A DNA stretch of 64,000 nt from Sinohyriopsis cumingii (lineage: Eukaryota > Mollusca > Bivalvia > Unionida > Unionidae), in NCBI GenBank assembly GCA_028554795.2, contig CM068830.1, positions 48,374,227 through 48,438,226 of the forward strand, read 5' to 3'. Below, one piece after another: positions 22,899 through 34,440 of the stretch (positions are counted from its first letter, which is position 1; every line of letters starts with the position of its first letter). The notes under the pieces were generated by a model, which searched no databases, was not told the DNA's origin, and saw only the letters and a program-made list of their open reading frames with translations. A program made the position numbers and the translations under genes.

Positions 22899-23640
22899 AT
22901 GTTAAACGAACTTCATGATATGAAACCGACAAATATTCGAAACCGATTTGACAGAAACCTTGTTCAAGGATTAATTGGAACAAAATATAAACTAGACCTC
23001 GGAGAGTCTCAATGTGATATTTCACGTCACGGTAAAGAGTTCGAGTCGCTTGCAACTGAACTACATCGGCCTAAAAAACGTTTCAGCGAGAAAGGTTGTA
23101 GCAAATGCTGTTGATCATCTTTGGGCGATAGATTAAGTGGATCTTTCAAATCTCGCCGCTGATGGCGCTCCAAAAAAATTTGTTTAACGTTATTGATGGT
23201 TTTAGCAAATACGCTTTTAGTGTGCCTGTCAAAGATAAAACAGGAGAGTCATAACTGATGCACGAAAACAATTATTGTTAAATACGAAAGAAAACCTAAT
23301 AATATTTGAACTGATCATGGCGCAGAATTTTTTGATAAAAAAAAATTTGAAAAATTCTTGGAGAAAAATAACATAAAAATGTGTTACCGGAAACGAAGGA
23401 AAATGTGTTTTTCGTCGAACGATTTAATCGTACATTAAACAAAAAATCTACAAATATACGACAGCTGAGAACACTAACAAATATATTGACGATCTTCCGC
23501 AAATAGTTGATGAGTACAACACAAAACAAAATTCTCTTACCATATCACCAAACGAGGGAATAAAAAATCCAATACTAGCAAACGAAAATATGTACCGAAA
23601 ACATAGACTTTCGTAGTATTGATTTGCACTTTACAGGCTT
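22899..23640 (+). pseudogene. Retroviral-type DDE integrase (Polinton INT) remnant
   Basis: The N-terminal piece (22899-23114) contains ELHRPKKRF, which in Polinton integrases precedes the catalytic core. The core follows in other frames: LWAID near 23120 (first Asp), then VIDGFSKYAFSVPVKDKTG at about 23193-23250, TDHGAEFFD near 23306-23335 (second Asp) and VERFNRTLN at about 23414-23442 (catalytic Glu). All three acidic residues survive, but at least four frameshifts or stops separate them. The DEYNT and ISPNEG text near 23510-23560 is the usual end of the core. No chromodomain is seen. The enzyme would insert the element and produce the 6-bp duplication. Confidence 0.88.
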
Positions 23641-23704
23641 ACACAACGAAGTAAAATATTTTCAACCATAATCAAAAATATTCATCATTTTTTTACAAAA
23701 TTAA

Positions 23705-24074
23705 AATGAATTTTATATTATTTTGCCTTGACGGTGTCAAGGAAGTTAAGGTATAAATATTAACGTTTGAAAATGGTCTTAACAAGTGCCATAATGATTG
23801 ATTCTCTTCCACGGTAAAATTAAATTTTAAATTTTTTTGGTTATGATATTTAACATACAGACTCGTTGTTGGTCTTCCATAACATTTTTTAAAATCAACA
23901 ACGGGATTTATTTCGTCATCCTTAACGTAGTCTAATTTGAACCGTTCTACTAATCATCCTCCAAATTTTGTTAAGGTTAGGAGTTTCGCGTCTAATTTCC
24001 TCCTCATCAACACTGTCATCCTTAACTTTGTCAAGAGTGTTGCATAAAGAGGTCAATCTTTCAAGCACATTCAT
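23705..24074 (-). pseudogene. Unknown Polinton protein, minus strand
   Basis: From ATG at 24072-24074 the frame reads MNVLERLTSLCNTLDKVKDD and an acidic segment, reaching a stop near 23920. A one-base shift allows about 70 further residues (FKLDYVKDDEINPVVDF and onward). It lies tail-to-tail with the integrase gene and diverges from the small ORF at 24110. No family recognised. Confidence 0.4.
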
Positions 24075-24109
24075 ATTATAATATTTTTTAAAATCTAATA
24101 TTAGTTAAA

Positions 24110-24351
24110 ATGAGAGAAAAATAAAATATCACCAGCTGGTCATAAATGATCTTGAGGAAGCTGTTAAAAAATGTTTGCTAGGTTATGATTTTGATTTTAT
24201 TGACATTATTATAATGCACGGCGATGATGATAAAATTATATTGACATATGATGAAAAAGAAATGTTAAAACATAATCCTATTATGTCAGTAAAATATACA
24301 AACGATGATGTTATACTTTACGCACATAATTGTTTGACAAAAAAAGAATGA
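24110..24351 (+). pseudogene. Small unknown protein, about 75-80 residues
   Basis: An ATG at 24110 is one base out of frame with a 75-codon open stretch that reads QLVINDLEEAVKKCLLGYDF and continues to TGA 24349-24351. The stretch is acidic with a hydrophobic centre. Its 3' end overlaps the 3' end of the opposite-strand endonuclease gene by about 40 bases. No family recognised. Confidence 0.4.
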
Positions 24352-25130
24352 GCAATTTTTTTAACAATGTTGAATTATCATCATATTTGAAGATTATTTT
24401 ATCAAATGTTAATTGTGATATAGTTGATTTTCTAATACCATCTGAAAGAAACTTAACCGATGATGAACTTGTTTTAAAATGTTTTACAGCAGCTGAAATT
24501 GATTTAAATGTTAAGGTTTCACCTGTTTCAGTATTATATGAAATAATACGTTTAGCCGGAAATTTAAAATTAACACTACTACCTAGTCCTTGTTTGTTAT
24601 TTTGTTTGGACGTGACAAGATCAATATTTTCTAACTGGTTGTCGATTTTAACACCGTTGATGTGATCAATAACAAAAGCTGGTGCAACTGACCCGTTGAA
24701 AACCTTGTAAACAAATATATGCGATTGATAAACAACTTGATCTCTTTGTTTTCCTCGTACTCTTATCATACGATATCCCGTGTTTTGTAAATTATCCAAT
24801 ACTTTTTAGTTTTTATGCGTCGAATAATTCCCCTATCAGATGCTTCATAGCAGTCAAACACGAGATGAGGTTGAAATTCATCTCGTAAAGATAAGTCTTC
24901 AATGTTATCATCAGTGATGGCACCATTAACATGATATATGCGCTGTCCTTCTGGAATTTCTCCACAAAACAATGTATAAATAAAATCTTTTCGAAACATT
25001 TGGGTGTTTTTTTTTTGCCAAATGATTTTTCTTGCTTGATGTGTATCACTGATCCCAACAAATTGACCGAGTATAAATTATAGTTGGGATGTACGTAATA
25101 GTATTCTTGTTCATTTGCATTTCGTGTCAT
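24311..25130 (-). pseudogene. HNH homing-type endonuclease with NUMOD-like parts
   Basis: The minus strand has two related blocks. The first (25130-24800) begins with a NUMOD4-like YYYVHPNYNLYSVNLLGSVI and, after a frameshift, FIYTLFCGEIPEGQRIYHVNG plus DDNIEDLSL. The second (24799-24311, one clean 162-residue frame) has FVYKVFNG, AFVIDHINGVKIDNQLENIDLVT and QNNKQG, a standard HNH fold with His in DHING and Asn in NQLEN. A NUMOD1-like tail (YNTETGETLTFKSISAA) follows. Such enzymes cut DNA and spread within phages and large viruses. It is inserted between integrase and polymerase on the opposite strand. Whether it was a tandem two-HNH protein or a duplicated pair is not clear. Confidence 0.75.
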
Positions 25131-25209
25131 TATTCTTATAAGTAATTTATTTGTTTAATTGTTTTTCAAAATACGTGTAATTAAACACATAATCAAATAT
25201 AATATAACA

Positions 25210-25452
25210 ATGTTAAAATTACGTGATATTGTAAAAAGTAGCCTTATTGGCAAACCGCAAAGCGGTTTGTCGGCAACAAAAATAGTTACCGCTTTTGAGG
25301 GATATGATGATAGTTATCGATTTGTTAAACAAATCATTCTAACAAATTTTAATTCGACAACTCTTTTTCACTTGCTAGAAGCAATTGTACAACAGGACTG
25401 TAATGAATATAATAATCTGCAAGATTGTTTTGGTAATAATCAAACTTGTTAA
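25210..25452 (+). CDS. Small ORF upstream of the polymerase remnant
   Basis: ATG 25210 (MLKLRDIVKSSLIGKPQSGL) opens 80 codons ending in TAA at 25450. The text is not recognisable as part of DNA polymerase B. It diverges from the endonuclease gene at 25130, leaving an AT-rich 80-base gap that could hold both promoters. It could be a separate small gene or a leftover of the missing N-terminal region of the polymerase. Confidence 0.4.
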   Translation: MLKLRDIVKSSLIGKPQSGLSATKIVTAFEGYDDSYRFVKQIILTNFNSTTLFHLLEAIVQQDCNEYNNLQDCFGNNQTC

Positions 25453-25457
25453 CAAAA

Positions 25458-27163
25458 AATATATTTCGGTACGAATACCTTGACAATTGGGATAAATTTA
25501 ATGACACTTCCTTGCCGGATAAAGATAAATTTTATTCACAGTTAAAAAATGAAAATATAACCGACGATGAATACGAGTTTACTAAAATTATTTGGAAATA
25601 ATTCTATTGTAAAACATATGGTGATTATCATGATTTATACATGATGTATACATAAAAACCGACGTTTTGTTACTTGCTGATGTATTTGAGACTTTAGAAA
25701 GGTTAGCTATAACAATTAAGGATTTGATCCATGCTGGTATTATTCTGAGTCAGGATTATCGTGGGATGCCCTTCTAAAGTTCATTAAAGTTGAGTTGGAA
25801 TTATTGACCTAAGTTGATATGTTTAATTTATTGAGAAAGGTATTCGGGGTGGTATTAGCGTAATAACAAAAAGTAGTCCGAAGCAAATAACAAGTACATG
25901 AAAGAATATAATCCAAATATTCCCTCCAAATATGTGATGTATTATGAGACAAATAATGTATACGGTTATGGAATGTCAAATCCAATGCCATTTGGCGGAT
26001 TTTGTTGGATCACATTAGATCAATTTTTATCAGAAATATTAAAACCCAGCTGACGTTTCATATTTTGTTGAAGTTGATCTCGACTACCCTATTACATTAC
26101 ATGATTTACATAACAATTACCCATCTTCTGCAGAATCAATAATAATCGATTATAGTTTATTATCTCGTCAACAATAAGCAATGGCATCAGGAAAACAAAA
26201 TTCTGTTCTAAAAAACTGGTATCAAATTATGTTTTGCATTATAAAATTCTTAAACAAGCAACAGATGCTGGTCTTGTGCTGAGAAAAGTTCACCGTGTGT
26301 TAAAATTTAATCAATCACTGTGGATGAGAGATTATATTAACTTTAATACTTTAAAAAGAGCCTCACTAAAACTGATTTTGAAACTTTTTCTTTAAGTTAA
26401 TGATTATCTCGGTTTTCGGACAAACAACAGAAAATATTAGAAAGCGCGAAACAAACTTGTGTCGGATGATGATTTTGTCATTATGAAAATATTTAATGAA
26501 AATCTTGTTGCTATACAACGACGAAAAACGAATTTAAAGCATAATAAACCGATCTAAGTTGAAGCTGATGTGTTGGATTTATCAAAGTGGCTCATGTACG
26601 ATTTCCCTTATAATTTTGTTACAAATAAGTGGCCATCGGGTAGATTATTATTTACTGATACCGACTCACTTGTTTATGAAGTAGAGAGTGATGATGAATA
26701 TAAAGATATTATGATAACAAACATCTGTTTGATCTTTCCGATTGTCCTCGCAATAGTAAATTTCATGATGATACAAATGAAAAGATTATTGGTAAGTTTA
26801 AGAATGAAACAAATTCGATGATTATAAAATATTTTATTGGACTGCGCAGTAAAATGTATTCAGTAGTATTGGACAATAATAAAGTTTCAAAAAATGCAAA
26901 AGGTTTGCCTCGCGATTATGTTAAAAAATGTGTTGGATTCGACGATTTTAAATATGCGCTTGATGGTGGGGTTAGTTTTATAAGAGCAATGACTATTCGA
27001 ACAAATCATCATAAACTTGAAACAGATGTTATAACAAAACGAGGTTTAAGTAATTTTGATGACAAACGTTATTGTGAAAATGGAATAGATCCGTTTGCAC
27101 TTGGTTATTGTAAAAATGTAACCAAAGATTTTGATATACTTGATATTATCTTTTTCGACTAAT
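25458..27163 (+). pseudogene. polB: Protein-primed family B DNA polymerase, 5'-truncated
   Basis: The recognisable part starts with FRYEYLDNWDKFNDTSLP, the region before the third exonuclease motif. It continues with KTYGDYHDLY and DVLLLADVFE (exo III), then IRGG and NNKYMKEYNPN with YVMYYETNNVYGYGMSNPMP (the A-motif region with its Tyr/Gly signature) near 25850-25995. LLFTDTDSLVYEVE at about 26645-26687 holds the catalytic Asp-Thr-Asp. The C-terminal part is clean (26818-27162: GLRSKMYSVVL, then NAKGLPRDYV). The replicative enzyme of Polintons starts from a terminal protein and copies the whole element. Here the N-terminal exonuclease I and II regions are absent and the frame is broken many times before 26570. 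Confidence 0.9.
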
Positions 27164-27212
27164 AATTTTATCTAAAATATACAAATAATTTTTGAAATTT
27201 TAATTGTATCAA

Positions 27213-27717
27213 ATGGAAGCAGCAGTAAAATATAAAATATTAACAATTAATGGTCAGCCATTAATATTTGAATTTGACAATGATGTTTCTGGTATATGTT
27301 TTGTAAAATTTGATAAAATAAAACTATCATTAATAAAATCCGACGAAAGCATATACTTCAACTACATGGACAATTGAGTGATGAGTTGATGTCATGGTAT
27401 GATAATTTTCATAACCCGATAAGCCAACAAAAATATACCAAATTAACTATTGATCTTTATAAATCAAAAGTATTAGCTGTAGGAAGTAGGTATCCTCTCT
27501 GAAGAGTGGCAATGAAAGAATTATTCGAATGTCATCACAGGGTAAGTGGACGAGTAAAGATTTATTCGAATGTCATCGTAGGGTAAATGGACGAGTAAAG
27601 ATTTATTCAAATGTCATCGTAGGGTAAGTGGACGAGTAAAGATTTCTTTATATCATCATGATAATGAAATATTTCTTACATCAACAGGAAGTTTTATAAA
27701 AACTATAAAAAAATAAA
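27213..27717 (+). pseudogene. Unknown Polinton protein between polymerase and right arm
   Basis: ATG 27213 begins MEAAVKYKILTINGQPLIFE, 54 codons to a TGA at 27375. A one-base shift continues with DELMSWYDNFHNPISQQKYTKL. The end of the gene is disturbed by three 41-bp tandem units (27521-27643); after them the text FLTSTGSFIKTIKK reaches TAA at about 27715. A compact beta-rich protein of about 140 residues without recognised family. It follows the polymerase by 50 bases on the same strand. Confidence 0.45.
27521..27643 (+). repeat. 41-bp tandem repeat, three units
   Basis: Units begin at 27521, 27562 and 27603 with TTATTC(G/A)AATGTCATC(A/G), followed by GGTAA(G/A)TGGACGAGTAAAGA. Differences are only a few bases per unit, so the expansion is recent relative to the decay of the gene around it. 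Confidence 0.92.
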
Positions 27718-27764
27718 AAAATATGAAACAAAATATTTATTCATTTTTTTAAGAAGTAGGTGAA

Positions 27765-28172
27765 ATTAGTTTAGCTCAGACAAGGCCGAAAAGGTTTCTT
27801 CACAGATTTTATTTTACTCAATAGAACGCTGTCGCCACTCTTCTTCTTTGGCATGTAAATCAGCCCTTCGTCGCAAATACGTATGATAATCATATTCGAG
27901 TCTATCATCGTCATCATCAGATTTATACTCGTCGATTTCATCACAATATCTTATTTGATATTCTATTTGTATATTCTTCTTATTTCTTCTTCTTCTCTTC
28001 TTCTTTCTTCTTCCTCGCGTTCCATGTTCATTTCTTCTTCTCTTCTTCTTCCCGCGCGTTCTCTCCTTATTCGAACTCTATCACCTCTTTTTTGTTCTTC
28101 TTCTCTTATTCTTGCCGTACGTTCTCTTAATATTTGAATTTGTTCTTCTACTGGTGTGTTGTTATGATTCAT
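27765..28172 (-). pseudogene. Arg/Glu-rich coiled-coil protein, right-arm copy
   Basis: From ATG at 28170-28172 the minus strand encodes MNHNNTPVEEQIQILRERTA and a REEEMNMEREEEERR-type helix to a stop at 27963. After a one-base shift it continues with the same acidic, Tyr-rich tail as the left copy (DEIDEYKSDDDDD). The two copies differ at scattered residues and carry different breaks (stops on the left, a frameshift on the right), so they decayed independently. Function unknown. Confidence 0.7.
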
Positions 28173-28393
28173 TTTTTATAATAATAACCAACTCTCTAAT
28201 ATGACAATTATTTTTATCATAATTAGACATAAAAAATCTAATATATATATGATAGAAGCTCGGAAAAATAAAAATTGTGATATTTTTATAAATCGTTTAA
28301 AAATGTGGGACAGAAGCCTTAAATTTGCAAATTACACTTAATACGAAGATGATAGTATACTTTGAGCCAGAAAATGGGTATTATCTACTACTT

Positions 28394-28870
28394 GTGTGTG
28401 TGTGTGTGTGTGTTTGTCTTTGTGTGTGTATGTTTTTTCCTTAACACAAAAGACTTGTCCCTAAACACAAAAATAGTGTTTGTGTGTTGGTTTGTGTGTG
28501 TGTCTGTGTGAGCTTACGTTTTTGTGTGTGTGTTTGTTTTTTCCTTAACAAAACACTTGTCCCTAAACACATAAAATAGTGTGTGTGTGCATTTATGTGT
28601 TTTTGTATGTACGCATTCGTTTGTGTGTGTTCTTTTCATTTGTGTATTTTGTTTGTTGCGCGCGTAAGCTTGTATGTGTTAGTGTTTGTTTCTTTCCCTT
28701 AACAAAAAGCTCATCCCTTAACAAAAAAGTATGTGTGAGTATGTATGTGTTTTTATGCATGCGTTCGTTTGTGCGGTGTTTGCATTTTGTTTGTTTGTAT
28801 TTTGTTCGTGTGCGCGCGTACGTTTGTATGTGTTTGTATGTTTGTTTCTTTCACTTAACAAAAATCCCTT
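28394..28870. repeat. TG-rich minisatellite inside the right arm
   Basis: Inverse counterpart of 8700-9112: units with CTTAACAAAA, TTGTCCCTAAACAC and TGTGTGTTTGT runs. Open frames rich in Cys and Val are artefacts. Confidence 0.8.
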
Positions 28871-29633
28871 GTTCATGCTCAGTGTGTTTGTTTTGTGTGA
28901 ATGTTGACTGCACTAACTCTTTTGCTGAGGTGATTGTAGGTAATGGTGTGTTTTATAGATAAAATAGTTCCTTCTTCACAATATATTGACAGTAAATAAC
29001 GCGGATTTTGATAGTATGAGTGTGGTGTTTTATACAAAAATTTAGTTTAGATTAACACTTTCATCGCTATGGCTTGTTAGGTAGTTGATTCTATGTCTAT
29101 AAAGTTATATGTCCCGCCCCGTCATGCGTTATAGATTTTTTTCCGCTGTCACTGTTTTACCCAATTAAGGTCAGCCACTTGCAACATTGTTGCCTATGTC
29201 CAGTACCGTGACGTCACCCCACCTGTTCCATTCCTATTGTCTCAATACAGCCCCAACCTGTCGTCGCCGTACTTCCCTATGTTCAATTCCCCTTGAGGAT
29301 AAATATTTTTTGTCGCTAGACAGGTTCAATATTTGTGTCGCTAGACATGCCTAATATTTCCTTATGTTAAATTCCATTTGTCGACAGAGTTGTCTACGAC
29401 CTTTTTTATTGGGATTTCCATTGTCGCTATACATCCCCTATGTTCAATTCCGCTTTGACCCTATACGGTCCCAATCCCTTGTCGCTTTGTTCCATTTTCC
29501 TTTGTCGCTATACAGTGCCAATCCCTTGACACTAAACAGGCCCGCGCATGTTAAAATTCCCCATGTTAAATTTCCCTTGAAGCCAAAGTGTCGGGACCCT
29601 ATTTTAACATAGAAGTCCCCATTGCCCCTAGGG

Positions 29634-29971
29634 CAGGGGTGGGCAAACTACGGCCCGCGGGCCGCATGCGGGCCGCCAAGGGCTTTCATGCGGCCCGCCA
29701 AGGGTTTTCATGCGGCCTAGGAACAAGTCATCATTCGCACTGACTCTGTTTATGTTAATCTGTTTATCAAATAAATGTGCTTCTTTTGAAGTTTAAGTTT
29801 TCAAATATTAACGACATATTAACAACTGAAAATTAATTAGATGTTATTTAGAAAAACCTTTCGTTTTTGCTATTTCAAATATTAATTATTTTACTTAATG
29901 AACTATGCGGCCCGCGACAATGTGTAAATTTGTGTATGCGGCACTTGCACTGGAAAGTTTGCCTACCTCTG
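29634..29971. mobile_element. Non-autonomous hAT element, 338 bp, inside the right arm
   Basis: The ends are CAGGGGTGGGCAAACT and, in reverse complement, CAGAGGTAGGCAAACT. Both sides carry the exact 8-bp duplication CCCTAGGG (29626-29633 and 29972-29979). The interior has CGGCCCGCGGGCC and repeated TGCGGCCCGCCAAGGG phrases and no coding capacity. 8-bp duplications and CAG...CTG ends are standard for hAT. Confidence 0.92.
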
Positions 29972-30280
29972 CCCTAGGGTCTCCCAATCCCATGTCGCTA
30001 TGTTCAATTCCCCATTCACTCCAAGTTAAATTTCCCCATGTTAATCCCCATTGTCGCCAATTTTTATATACCCATTTTTAACAGTAATGTCTCCTTGGCG
30101 CTAAAGTATCCCATTGAATTCCCACGTTCAATTCCCATTGTCGCCAGTTCTGAAATACCCATTTTTTAACGTCAAAGTCACATTGTCTCTAAAGTGGCCC
30201 ATTAATTTCCCCATGTTAAACTCCCATTGTTCCCAGAGTGCAAAGGACCAAATTTAACACAGAAGTCCCATTGTCAATAG

Positions 30281-31020
30281 TAGTGTTGTTCCGATTATCG
30301 ATTATAATCGATCATCAGTTGGTTGAGCGAACCAATAAGATAATCGATTGTGAAACTCCATAATCGATTATGTGTAAAGGGAGACTACTTTTTAGTTGTA
30401 TGCACAGCACAAAGGTTAGTAAAACTCCCAGCCACTAAAGTTGACCTGAAATGTATTAATTCCCTTTACAACTACAAATATAAAACCGTATGATACTTCA
30501 TAGGTGCAAAATTTCATAGTTTGGAGCATATAGCCATTATTACATGATCAAGTTGTTAAATAGTTGAATTAATAAATTTAAACACATTTTGATGATTTGT
30601 TTCAGTTTTAAATGCAACATTATTTGTAATATTTGTAAACAATGACAAACAAGAAAACCATGTCCTTCTACACTTAAAATTATAAACACATCACATATGA
30701 ATGAAAGGATTTTGGGGGATTGTAGCAGTATTTCAGTTGCATATGACTTATCAGCCATAAAAAGTTGCGTTCATTTAACAAAGATGTAGAACAAAAATAA
30801 CACACAACACAATAGACAAAAATGTAATATTATTATCAGGTTAAAGTATACATGTCATTAAAAGAGATTACTCCTGTACATTTACTAACATCTTGAACTA
30901 TTGATCAAAGATATAACTGAATAACAAACAAAAATTAAAATTTGCTCTTAGTAATCGATTATCAGTTGGTTAAGTGGAACCGATTATAGATTATGAATTT
31001 CTGACCGATTCCCATCACTA
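30281..31020. mobile_element. Non-autonomous hAT-like element, 740 bp, inside the right arm
   Basis: The ends are TAGTGTTGTTCCGATTATCG and, in reverse complement, TAGTGATGGGAATCGGTC. Subterminal AATCGATTATCAGTTGGTTAA occurs in inverse orientation at both ends. GTCAATAG (30273-30280) and GTCAATAA (31021-31028) form an 8-bp duplication with one mismatch. It interrupts the last 30 bp of the Polinton terminus. No transposase frame is present. Confidence 0.85.
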
Positions 31021-31097
31021 GTCAATAAGGTGCCCCCATTCACTACTTATATCATTTTTTCTACCATTAATGTGCTAGTTTATCTCTTTCACCCCTC

Positions 31098-34317
<3,220 letters not shown>

Positions 34318-34440
34318 GGTTACTGACTTTGTATGGGAAAATATGAACTCGTTTTGTCGAAAGGATATACTGCACTCCCAAGGTCGTGTAGTATTCCATC
34401 CCAAAACTCGTTCATATTTTCCCATACAAATGCAGTAACC
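34318..34440. repeat. 123-bp near-perfect palindrome
   Basis: The left arm begins GGTTACTG and continues with TTTGTATGGGAAAATATGAAC; the right arm ends with the inverse of this. The arms are about 60 bases with almost no loop and a few mismatches concentrated towards the centre. No clear target duplication is seen. Transcribed, it would fold into a long hairpin. It could be a snapback MITE. Confidence 0.85.

Larger units (their letters stand above)
7679..31047. mobile_element. Polinton/Maverick element, degenerate, about 23.4 kb
   Basis: The left end reads AGTACTGAATGGGGGCACC and the reverse complement of the right end reads AGTAGTGAATGGGGGCACC. Outside them lie TATGTC (7673-7678) and TATATC (31048-31053), a 6-bp duplication with one mismatch. 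AG termini and 6-bp duplications are known hallmarks of Polintons. Long inverted arms (7679 to about 15807, and about 27765 to 31047) enclose remnants of packaging ATPase, minor and major capsid proteins, DDE integrase and protein-primed DNA polymerase B, the defining gene set. Elements of this kind are regarded as integrated virus-like elements (adintovirus relatives). Frameshifts and stops in almost every gene show that this copy is inactive. Confidence 0.93.
27765..31047 (-). repeat. Right inverted arm of the Polinton
   Basis: This is the inverted counterpart of the left arm, about 3.3 kb, of which about 1.1 kb is two later hAT insertions (29634-29971 and 30281-31020). From inside outward it holds the second copy of the Arg/Glu-rich gene, the TG-rich minisatellite, a segment with CGCTGTCACTG and TGACGTCA, and the CCCATTGTC array that mirrors the left end. 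Confidence 0.85.

Noticed and set aside
24330..24665. 111-residue plus-strand frame
   Set aside because: It is the opposite-strand shadow of the clean HNH endonuclease frame.
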